DNA from: Candidatus Woesearchaeota archaeon
GTDB taxonomy: Archaea > Nanobdellota > Nanobdellia > SCGC-AAA011-G17 > UBA489
NCBI GenBank assembly: GCA_030679025.1
Contig: JAUXTV010000068.1
Location: 1-7,324 of the forward strand
Direction of reading: 5' to 3'
Length of the DNA stretch: 7,324 nt
In this document: positions 1-3,729 of the stretch, piece after piece
Numbering within the stretch: position 1 is the stretch's first letter
Layout: the number at the start of each line of letters is the position of its first letter
Translations under genes and position numbers: made by a program
Notes under the pieces: generated by a model
Told to the model about the DNA's origin: nothing
What the model saw: the letters and a program-made list of their open reading frames with translations, nothing else
The model's database searches: none

Positions 1-33
1 AAGAAAGATCAGCAGGCAGAGCAGAAGTCCTAA
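1..33 (+). CDS. 3' end of an unidentified upstream gene (partial)
   Basis: The first 33 bases read in frame as the last ten codons plus TAA of a gene that begins outside the window, encoding KKDQQAEQKS. The reading is supported because the same ten codons and stop recur at 839-871, where they end a longer open stretch (734-871). The visible tail is hydrophilic and lysine/glutamine rich, so nothing can be said about function. If the upstream gene resembles the displaced copy, its last part would also contain a Pro-rich linker and a Trp-containing helix (ILELWKKAKEKK). Confidence 0.6.
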   Translation, partial: KKDQQAEQKS

Positions 34-54
34 TCCGAAAATCTTGCGGAAATG
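1..54 (+). repeat. Left copy of 54-nt direct repeat flanking the MntA/HepT cassette
   Basis: Bases 1-54 match 839-892 at 53 of 54 positions; the single difference is G46 versus C884. Similarity stops after base 54. It may extend left beyond the window edge, so the true repeat length is unknown. The repeat covers the last ten codons and stop of the upstream gene plus about 21 nt of its 3' flank. Confidence 0.9.
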
Positions 55-74
55 CAGAAAAAACAGATAATAAG

Positions 75-84
75 ATATTTAAAG
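75..84 (+). promoter_or_regulatory. TATA box of the MntA-like gene
   Basis: ATATTTAAAG is centred about 26 nt upstream of the ATG at 105, the spacing expected for an archaeal promoter giving a leaderless mRNA. It lies just inside the cassette, outside the 54-nt repeat. Confidence 0.6.
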
Positions 85-104
85 CACCACTTCTTCAGTA
101 GAGT

Positions 105-398
105 ATGAAAACCACATTAACCAAAGCAAAAATTATCAAGCTTTTGCAAGAGCATCGAAAGGAACTCAAAGATTTAGGGGTTGCTAGAATCGGTCTATTT
201 GGTTCATTTGCCAAAGGTAAACAGCACAGTAAAAGCGACCTAGACTTTTTAGTGACTTTGCAAGAAGAAACTTTCGATAGTTATATGGATATTAAATTCC
301 TTCTGGAAAATATATTTAAGAAAAAGGTGGATCTTGTCCTAGAGAATAGTCTCAAACCCGGGCTCAGCTACGTCAAAGAGGAAACTATCTATGCGTGA
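105..398 (+). CDS. mntA: MntA-like minimal nucleotidyltransferase, antitoxin of a MntA/HepT pair
   Basis: The 97-aa protein has the minimal nucleotidyltransferase signature GSx10DxD: G33-S34-F35, then D45-L-D47, with a third acidic residue D76 in KVDLVLE. This is the fold and length of MntA antitoxins, which in characterised systems AMPylate a tyrosine in the RX4HXY motif of their HEPN partner HepT and so silence its RNase activity. Its last codons overlap the start of the HepT reading frame by 8 nt (391-398), the usual arrangement for this pair, implying translational coupling. The ATG at 105 is supported by a TATA box 26 nt upstream. All visible catalytic residues are kept, although the partner toxin is frameshifted. 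Activity as an antitoxin is family knowledge, not seen here. Confidence 0.88.
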   Translation: MKTTLTKAKIIKLLQEHRKELKDLGVARIGLFGSFAKGKQHSKSDLDFLVTLQEETFDSYMDIKFLLENIFKKKVDLVLENSLKPGLSYVKEETIYA

Positions 399-733
399 CT
401 CTAAAGTATATATAGATGATATTAAAGACGCTCTCAAGAGAATTGAAGAGTACACCAAAGGAATAACGTTTGCTTCTTTTGAAAAAAACCAGATGCTTGT
501 TGATGCGGTGATTAGAAATTTAGCTATTAATTAGAAATTTAGCTATTATAGGGGAAGCAGTCAAGAACCTGCCGCAAGATGTTAAAAAAGAATTTCCAAC
601 AATCGAATGGAAGAAGATAGCGGGACTCCGTGATATTCTAGTGCATGCATATTTCGGCATCAATAAAAAGATAGTGTGGGATATTGTTGAAACTAAAGTA
701 CCTGAGCTGAAGCAAATGCTCAAACAAAAATGA
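391..733 (+). pseudogene. hepT: HepT-like HEPN toxin, inactivated by a 19-bp tandem duplication
   Basis: The ATG at 391 opens a frame that stops at TAG 532-534 after 47 codons. Removing one copy of the 19-bp tandem repeat (511-529 / 530-548) restores a 107-codon frame ending at TGA 731-733. The restored protein contains the HepT pattern IRNLAIIGEAVKNLP and the HEPN catalytic motif RX4HXY, here RDILVHAY (R74, H79, Y81). Intact HepT proteins are RNase toxins of about this length, controlled by MntA-mediated AMPylation of the motif tyrosine. As written, the toxin loses its catalytic half. No ATG, GTG or TTG suitable for restarting the catalytic part is visible near the break. The rest of the frame is undamaged, so the lesion looks recent, or it may be a phase-variable allele or an assembly artefact. 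Confidence 0.88.
511..548 (+). repeat. Exact 19-bp tandem duplication inside hepT
   Basis: The unit ATTAGAAATTTAGCTATTA occurs at 511-529 and again at 530-548 with no mismatch. Nineteen is not a multiple of three, so the second copy shifts the frame and brings TAG 532-534 into frame. Collapsing to one copy gives an uninterrupted, family-typical HEPN sequence. Confidence 0.95.
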
Positions 734-871
734 AAATTCCATAAAGAAGGACAACAAGTAGATCTCCCAGAAGAACACAAGGCTCCTGCTCCAGAAAACG
801 CGCAAAGTATTCTAGAACTCTGGAAAAAGGCCAAAGAGAAGAAAGATCAGCAGGCAGAGCAGAAGTCCTAA
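734..871 (+). pseudogene. Displaced C-terminal fragment of the gene upstream of the cassette
   Basis: Directly after the HepT stop an open stretch of 45 codons runs to TAA 869-871, with no ATG, GTG or TTG that could start it. It encodes a hydrophilic tail: KFHKEGQQVDLPEEHKAPAP, a helix around ILELWKKAKEKK, and finally KKDQQAEQKS. The last ten residues and stop are identical to those of the gene entering the window at position 1. The simplest reading is that this is the former 3' end of that gene, cut off when the MntA/HepT cassette arrived, while the upstream gene now ends with a duplicate tail. Whether the upstream gene matches beyond ten codons cannot be seen. Confidence 0.6.
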
Positions 872-892
872 TCCGAAAATCTTCCGGAAATG
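839..892 (+). repeat. Right copy of 54-nt direct repeat
   Basis: Matches bases 1-54 with one mismatch (C884 versus G46). The mismatch makes TTCCGGAA here a perfect 8-bp palindrome, which the left copy lacks. The sequences diverge from base 893 on. Confidence 0.9.
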
Positions 893-913
893 TCGTAAAT
901 CTCAACGAAAAGC

Positions 914-921
914 ATATAAAG
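914..921 (+). promoter_or_regulatory. TATA box for the DUF5678-like gene
   Basis: ATATAAAG lies about 25 nt upstream of the ATG at 942, consistent with a leaderless transcript that also carries the protease gene. Confidence 0.6.
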
Positions 922-941
922 ATCATAGCGTTATTATCAGT

Positions 942-1145
942 ATGCTCCAAGCAGAACAAAATTATAAATCATTCTTGAACTTAAGTGTCAAAGAGTATCC
1001 TAATAAATGGGTTGCTCTTATTGATGGCAATGTCGTTGCAGTAAAAAATACGTTCAAGGAAGTGTATGCAGAAACAAAACAGAAATTTCCACAGCAAAGA
1101 CCTCTTATTGCTAAGATTCCTTCTAAAAAAGTAATGATCCTCTAA
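942..1145 (+). CDS. DUF5678-like small protein
   Basis: A 67-aa protein with the pattern YPNKWVALIDGNVVAVKNTFKEVYAETKQKF...RPLIAKIPSKKVMIL. This fits the DUF5678 family, whose members share a 'kWVAl.dg.vva' strand pair, a short helix, and a C-terminal 'p.i.kiP...mil' strand. The molecular function of the family is unknown to me. The ATG is placed by a TATA box 25 nt upstream. Only 3 nt separate its stop from the aspartic protease gene, so the two form one transcript, and such pairing is one I recall from other genomes. The protein has no cysteine and no signal or membrane segment, so it is likely cytoplasmic. It could be a partner or substrate of the protease (inference). Confidence 0.75.
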   Translation: MLQAEQNYKSFLNLSVKEYPNKWVALIDGNVVAVKNTFKEVYAETKQKFPQQRPLIAKIPSKKVMIL

Positions 1146-1148
1146 ACC

Positions 1149-1580
1149 ATGACTTTAGTGTTCAAATACAAACGTATAGACAGACCAGAACCTTTTCCCT
1201 CTGAAGCTGCTCCTGCAATACCTGTAACTCTTATAGGCCCAAAAGAAAAAATAAACGTTATTGGACTATTAGACTCTGGTGCTGATTTCTCTTTTATTCC
1301 TTATGATATGGCGGAAGTTCTAGGGTTGGATCTTACAGAAAAACCTCAAGATATTGGGGATATTAGCGGCACAGTCTTATCCATTCCCTCAACGATGAAA
1401 ATAAACATTCAAAAAGGAAAAGAAAATTATACTCTTCGTGTTGGTGTTTATGTTTCAGCAAAAGATATGGATGATGATTTCCCTATCTTGATTGGAAGAG
1501 ATGGATTTTTTGAACAATTCAAAATTACTTTTATAGAGTCAGAAAAGAGGATACATCTTAAGAAACATGAAAAACAATAA
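1149..1580 (+). CDS. Retropepsin-like aspartic protease family protein
   Basis: The 143-aa protein has the single-domain aspartic protease signature GLLDSGADFSFIP (residues 39-51, catalytic D42) and, near the C-terminus, ILIGRDGFFEQFKITF (113-128), the hydrophobic-hydrophobic-Gly flap-back motif of retropepsin folds. One catalytic motif per chain implies a homodimer, as in retroviral proteases. It lacks a signal peptide or membrane anchor. It follows the DUF5678-like gene by 3 nt with no evident Shine-Dalgarno, suggesting translational coupling. No retroelement genes lie nearby, so this is a cellular protease-like protein rather than part of a transposon. Its physiological substrate is unknown. 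Confidence 0.82.
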   Translation: MTLVFKYKRIDRPEPFPSEAAPAIPVTLIGPKEKINVIGLLDSGADFSFIPYDMAEVLGLDLTEKPQDIGDISGTVLSIPSTMKINIQKGKENYTLRVGVYVSAKDMDDDFPILIGRDGFFEQFKITFIESEKRIHLKKHEKQ

Positions 1581-1653
1581 ACTGTTCTTGAAAGTAAGGT
1601 AAAATAAGAAAAACTATTTAAACTATAAAAAAGAAACAGAATAGATTCAACTC

Positions 1654-1681
1654 CCCAGTATCTCCTTTGGGACATGCTGGG
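1654..1681. terminator. Strong hairpin between convergent genes, probable terminator or small RNA
   Basis: A 12-bp stem with one C-C mismatch and one G-T pair (CCCAGTATCTCC / GGACATGCTGGG) closes a TTTG loop. It is followed on + by CTTCCTTTTCTT. It lies between the end of the protease gene (1580) and the end of the convergent PadR gene (1720), as expected for a shared terminator. An alternative is a short transcript of its own, since TATTTAAA at 1615-1622 lies about 25 nt before 1644. Confidence 0.5.
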
Positions 1682-1719
1682 CTTCCTTTTCTTATGAGAT
1701 ATAGAAACAGCAATCAATA

Positions 1720-2025
1720 TTATTTACAACAACTACCTTTCATCTCGTTAAAATCACTAAACAAAGTACAGAACGTCTGCAATCCGCTCTCTAATTCTTG
1801 TTTCCCTTTCGAAGTTAAAGAATATGCTTTGTTAGTATTGACTTTCAACAATCCCTTTTCTACTAAGTCTTTGAGTGCAGGATAAATCGTTCCAGGACTA
1901 GGCTTAGTTCCTTTTCTTGCTTCTAGCTCTGTAGCTAGTTGAGCGCCAGTCTTGGCTTCTTTCTTAACCATCCACAAGATCAGTAAAGACAAAAATCCTT
2001 TTGTAGAGCATCCAGAGTCTTTCAT
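1720..2025 (-). CDS. PadR-family winged-helix regulator with terminal cysteines
   Basis: A 101-aa protein with the PadR core: FLSLLILWMVKKEAKTGAQLATELEARKGTKPSPGTIYPALKDLVEKGLLKV (residues 11-62) and the wing AYSLTSKGKQELES. The SPGTIYPAL recognition helix is diagnostic. Cysteines sit at C6, C86 and the C-terminal pair C99-C100 (GSCCK), a layout that could bind a metal or respond to oxidation (inference). The start is supported by a TATA box (2047-2054) 26 nt upstream, which makes the mRNA leaderless. A perfect 12-bp palindrome lies between TATA and start, the position expected for autorepression. The same half-sites occur at the promoter of the small CxxxCC protein at 2356, its probable target. 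Confidence 0.85.
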   Translation of the reverse strand: MKDSGCSTKGFLSLLILWMVKKEAKTGAQLATELEARKGTKPSPGTIYPALKDLVEKGLLKVNTNKAYSLTSKGKQELESGLQTFCTLFSDFNEMKGSCCK

Positions 2026-2031
2026 ACACTA

Positions 2032-2043
2032 TTGGATATCCAA
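2032..2043. promoter_or_regulatory. Palindromic operator at the padR promoter
   Basis: TTGGATATCCAA is a perfect 12-bp palindrome lying between the padR TATA box (2047-2054, minus strand) and its start codon (2025). A dimeric repressor bound here would block transcription initiation. Half-site ATCCAA recurs at 2317 and 2331. Confidence 0.6.
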
Positions 2044-2046
2044 CTA

Positions 2047-2054
2047 CTATTTAA
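2047..2054 (-). promoter_or_regulatory. TATA box of padR
   Basis: On the minus strand CTTAAATA is centred 26 nt before the ATG. It overlaps the stop codon (2051-2053) of the upstream small gene. Confidence 0.55.
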
Positions 2055-2251
2055 GAATTACTTTGTTTCGCAGCAACAAGTTGTTCTAAAGAGTCTACGG
2101 GTGATGGAGGAGATAGTTCTAGATCTGACAATGATGGGAGTTCACAGTCACTCTGTTCCCGAAGAGGTGCATCAGTAACAATGAAGGGATAGAAGTTAGG
2201 CATTTGAGTGTTTTTTGGAGAATAGCTCACAGGATAGAACTTTTCAGGCAT
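2051..2251 (-). CDS. Hypothetical 66-aa protein
   Basis: I do not recognise this protein. The frame is open from an ATG at 2269, but the ATG at 2251 is preferred because a TATA element (2271-2280) lies 25 nt upstream of it, matching the leaderless genes around it. The product begins MPEKFYPVSYSPKNTQMPNF and continues into a Ser/Pro/acid-rich stretch (PSLSDLELSPPSPVDSLEQL), with a single cysteine. There is no signal peptide or membrane segment. It lies upstream of padR on the same strand and its stop overlaps the padR TATA box, so padR has its own promoter. It is divergent from the CxxxCC gene. The good promoter argues for a gene; lack of a known family leaves doubt. Confidence 0.45.
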   Translation of the reverse strand: MPEKFYPVSYSPKNTQMPNFYPFIVTDAPLREQSDCELPSLSDLELSPPSPVDSLEQLVAAKQSNS

Positions 2252-2270
2252 AAAAAAGAGAGGAAACACT

Positions 2271-2280
2271 TGCTTATAAA
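2271..2280 (-). promoter_or_regulatory. TATA box of the 66-aa hypothetical gene
   Basis: On the minus strand TTTATAAGCA is centred 25 nt upstream of the ATG at 2251. It is back to back with the + strand TATA box at 2297-2304. Confidence 0.5.
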
Positions 2281-2296
2281 ATTTTCCACCAAAACC

Positions 2297-2304
2297 TTTA
2301 TATA
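2297..2304 (+). promoter_or_regulatory. TATA box of the small CxxxCC protein gene
   Basis: TTTATATA predicts a transcription start near 2326, giving a leader of about 30-40 nt that contains a GGAGG Shine-Dalgarno at 2350-2354. Confidence 0.55.
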
Positions 2305-2316
2305 GAAGTATCGGTT

Positions 2317-2338
2317 ATCCAATATCGTACATCCAATA
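2317..2338. promoter_or_regulatory. Tandem half-sites resembling the padR operator
   Basis: ATCCAATA occurs at 2317-2324 and again at 2331-2338, 14 bp apart, spanning the predicted transcription start of the CxxxCC gene. The ATCCAA core equals half of the padR palindrome at 2032-2043, which suggests common PadR control. Confidence 0.5.
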
Positions 2339-2355
2339 CGGATGAAAACGGAGGC

Positions 2356-2523
2356 ATGAAACAAATGCAATGCGAAACCAGTTGTTGCGGATCAGAGATG
2401 AAAGGACGTCGTTTCCTTACCGCGGAGGAAAAAGCTGAGAAGCTCCAAGACTATAAGAAGTGGTTGGAGAGCGAAGCTAAAGGCGTCGATGAAGCCATCA
2501 AAAAGCTCAAGAAGGCTCAGTAA
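2356..2523 (+). CDS. Small cysteine-motif protein (CxxxCC) with basic helical tail
   Basis: A 55-aa reading frame beginning MKQMQCETSCCGSEMKGRRF and continuing into a charged helix (LTAEEKAEKLQDYKKWLESEAKGVDEAIKKLKKAQ). The CxxxCC cluster near the N-terminus could bind a soft metal or act in thiol chemistry; the rest looks like an amphipathic, coiled-coil-like helix. I recall similar small archaeal proteins but cannot name a function. The start is ambiguous: ATG 2356 is only 1 nt after GGAGG (2350-2354), whereas ATG 2365 has a 10-nt spacer and would give 52 aa starting MQCETSCC. The promoter carries two copies of the PadR half-site, so it is probably repressed by the nearby PadR, whose own C-terminus also ends in SCC. 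The stop codon lies in the loop of a terminator hairpin. Confidence 0.78.
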   Translation: MKQMQCETSCCGSEMKGRRFLTAEEKAEKLQDYKKWLESEAKGVDEAIKKLKKAQ

Positions 2524-2543
2524 TCTGGGCTTTTCTTTCTTTT
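2512..2543 (+). terminator. Hairpin plus T-run terminator overlapping the CxxxCC gene stop
   Basis: AAGGCTCAG (2512-2520) pairs with CTGGGCTTT (2525-2533) around the loop TAAT, which holds the stop codon. A T-rich run continues to 2543. The run also overlaps the TATA box of the next gene. Confidence 0.6.
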
Positions 2544-2548
2544 ATATA
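2541..2548 (+). promoter_or_regulatory. TATA box of the nitroreductase gene
   Basis: TTTATATA predicts transcription starting near 2570, about 8 nt before the ATG at 2578. It shares its T-rich upstream edge with the preceding terminator. Confidence 0.5.
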
Positions 2549-2577
2549 CTCAAAAAAACACAGGAGAATTGAATCAC

Positions 2578-3204
2578 ATGACAGCATCAGAAATACACAT
2601 GAATTTTGAACAGATAGTTAAGGAAAGATTTGCGGCTAAAAGCTTTGACGGCAAGGAAATTCCAGAAGCAAAGATAAAGAAATTATTTGAACTTATTCAT
2701 AATGCTCCATCCTCATTTAATATCCAGCCTTGGAAAATTCTAGTCATCAAAGACAAAGCGCTCAGAGAAAAGCTAGCTCCAGTATCTTGGAATCAGCCGC
2801 AGATAACATCCTCTTCACATTTGCTAGTCTTTTGCGCGGACACCAACATCAAAGAAAACATTGAGCGATTGGAAAAATTGATGATCAAGAACGGTGCCAA
2901 AGCTGATCAGATAAAAGGATATATCCAGATGATGCGAGACTTTGAAAAGCCAATGACTCCAGAACAGAAACTCTCTTGGGCGCAAAGACAAACTTACATT
3001 GCTTTAGGCAACGCTGTCAACGGTGCAAAATATTTAGGATTTGATTCCTGTCCCATGGAAGGTTTTACTCCTCAGGAATACAGTAAGATCTTGAACTTGC
3101 CAGCAAATATAGTTCCATCAGCATTAGTTACTGTAGGCTACACCACAGAGAAGCCAAAACAAAAAGTGCGATTCCCTGTTGAAGAAGTGTTTATGGAGAA
3201 ATAG
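2578..3204 (+). CDS. Nitroreductase-family FMN-dependent oxidoreductase
   Basis: From ATG 2578 the protein is 208 aa, the normal size of NfsB-type nitroreductases. It carries the family motifs: VKERFAAKSFDGKEIP (residues 14-29, phosphate-binding Arg/Lys of the FMN site), NAPSSFNIQPWKILVI (42-57), AQRQTYIALGNAVNGAKYLGFDSCPMEGF (135-163) and SALVTVGY (181-188). Members bind FMN as homodimers and use NAD(P)H to reduce nitroaromatics, quinones or flavins; the native substrate here is unknown. A TTG at 2569 would add three residues but sits 2 nt from the AGGAG (2562-2566). ATG 2578 lies 11 nt from it and about 8 nt after the predicted transcription start. ATG 2599 is also possible. The gene end overlaps the convergent HicB-like gene by 14 nt. 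Confidence 0.88.
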   Translation: MTASEIHMNFEQIVKERFAAKSFDGKEIPEAKIKKLFELIHNAPSSFNIQPWKILVIKDKALREKLAPVSWNQPQITSSSHLLVFCADTNIKENIERLEKLMIKNGAKADQIKGYIQMMRDFEKPMTPEQKLSWAQRQTYIALGNAVNGAKYLGFDSCPMEGFTPQEYSKILNLPANIVPSALVTVGYTTEKPKQKVRFPVEEVFMEK

Positions 3205-3355
3205 GACCAAGATAAGCCTTGATAGCTTCTTTTGTTCTTTCCAAAAGTTGATCTAAAGATTTAGCTTGCGTATGACATCCTGGAAGTCCTACAACTTCTG
3301 AGATTAACCAGCCATCTTCATCTTTCTCTATGATCACTGTATACTTTTTGGCCAT
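3191..3355 (-). CDS. Orphan HicB-like protein
   Basis: The 54-aa product (MAKKYTVIIEKDEDGWLISEVVGLPGCHTQAKSLDQLLERTKEAIKAYL...) is the partial RNase H-like fold of HicB antitoxins: strand YTVIIEKDEDGWLISE, the V.GLPGCHTQ turn, then a helix. It lacks the C-terminal DNA-binding extension that many HicB proteins carry. No HicA toxin (a double-stranded RNA-binding-like small protein) is visible on either side, so it is an orphan. The frame is open further upstream to an ATG at 3400, but the TATA box at 3377-3385 lies inside that extension and 26 nt before ATG 3355, so 3355 is the preferred, leaderless start. It is convergent with the nitroreductase, overlapping by 14 nt. A role as antitoxin is uncertain without a toxin. 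Confidence 0.78.
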   Translation of the reverse strand: MAKKYTVIIEKDEDGWLISEVVGLPGCHTQAKSLDQLLERTKEAIKAYLGPISP

Positions 3356-3376
3356 AAGAAGTTCATGGGTTGCATT

Positions 3377-3385
3377 ATTTATATA
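3377..3385 (-). promoter_or_regulatory. TATA box of the HicB-like gene
   Basis: On the minus strand TATATAAAT is centred 26 nt before the ATG at 3355. It decides the start, since the longer frame from 3400 would begin upstream of the promoter. Confidence 0.6.
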
Positions 3386-3479
3386 GGTTGTGTTGGTCAT
3401 GACAGGAAGAAAGTAGAAGTAGTTAAAGAATCTTTCTCAGAAAAAACCGAAAAAATGAATAATAAAATCGAAAACTTTA

Positions 3480-3506
3480 CGATCTAGATCGGAGTATTTC
3501 CGGAAA
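3480..3506. promoter_or_regulatory. Two adjacent perfect palindromes in the gap before the mini-protein gene
   Basis: CGATCTAGATCG (3480-3491) and TTTCCGGAAA (3497-3506) are both perfect palindromes, separated by 5 bp. They lie between the divergent HicB-like gene and the CxxC mini-protein gene, upstream of a TATA-like CTATTAAAAG (3521-3530). They may be operators; no bound protein is known. Confidence 0.4.
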
Positions 3507-3550
3507 AAACACCGCAACTGCTATTAAAAGAAAATACTTTCTTCCTCATC

Positions 3551-3558
3551 GGAGGTGA
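3551..3558 (+). promoter_or_regulatory. Perfect Shine-Dalgarno of the CxxC mini-protein
   Basis: GGAGGTGA is the full complement of the archaeal 16S rRNA 3' tail, 6 nt before the ATG at 3565. It is the strongest such site in the window and the main evidence that this very short frame is translated. Confidence 0.75.
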
Positions 3559-3564
3559 AATTCC

Positions 3565-3693
3565 ATGAAACAATTGTACTGTATTGAATGCAATCGTCCG
3601 ATTAAGCAGCGCGGTCGTTGTCTAGCTTGCAACACACAAGCAAAGAAACGTCGTGCAGCGCAGGACCGTGTTGTAGAAGAGATAACGACATAA
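3565..3693 (+). CDS. 42-aa double-CxxC zinc-ribbon-like mini-protein
   Basis: The 42-aa frame encodes MKQLYCIECNRPIKQRGRCL followed by ACNTQAKKRRAAQDRVVEEI and a short end. Two CxxC pairs (C6-x-x-C9 and C19-x-x-C22) form a compact zinc-ribbon or zinc-knuckle, followed by the strongly basic KKRRAAQDR. That combination suggests nucleic acid or ribosome binding (inference). The reading frame is supported by a perfect GGAGGTGA Shine-Dalgarno at a 6-nt spacing, unlike the leaderless genes around it, so it may be highly translated. I do not recognise a named family. The lipoprotein gene 36 nt downstream has its own TATA box, so the two are probably not one operon. Confidence 0.75.
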   Translation: MKQLYCIECNRPIKQRGRCLACNTQAKKRRAAQDRVVEEITT

Positions 3694-3699
3694 CATAAG

Positions 3700-3708
3700 T
3701 TTATAAGG
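3700..3708 (+). promoter_or_regulatory. TATA box of the Cys-repeat lipoprotein gene
   Basis: TTTATAAGG is centred about 27 nt upstream of the ATG at 3730, giving a leaderless transcript. Confidence 0.6.
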
Positions 3709-3729
3709 GTAAACGTCTTAGTAACAGAT

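Noticed and set aside
520..959. Minus-strand open frames of 104 and 79 codons opposite hepT and the displaced tail
   Set aside because: They lie antisense to recognisable HEPN coding sequence, have low-complexity Ser/Phe/Cys-rich translations and no promoter or family resemblance.
1149..1580. Aspartic protease as part of a retroelement
   Set aside because: No reverse transcriptase, integrase or terminal repeats in the neighbourhood; it is paired with a DUF5678-like cellular gene.
1448..1885. Open frames antisense to the protease end (minus, 1448-1717) and to padR (plus, 1667-1885)
   Set aside because: Both are shadows of genes with clear family motifs on the other strand and cross the intergenic hairpin.
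2569..2577. TTG 2569 as nitroreductase start
   Set aside because: It leaves only 2 nt after the AGGAG and nearly coincides with the predicted transcription start; ATG 2578 has workable spacing. Not fully excluded.
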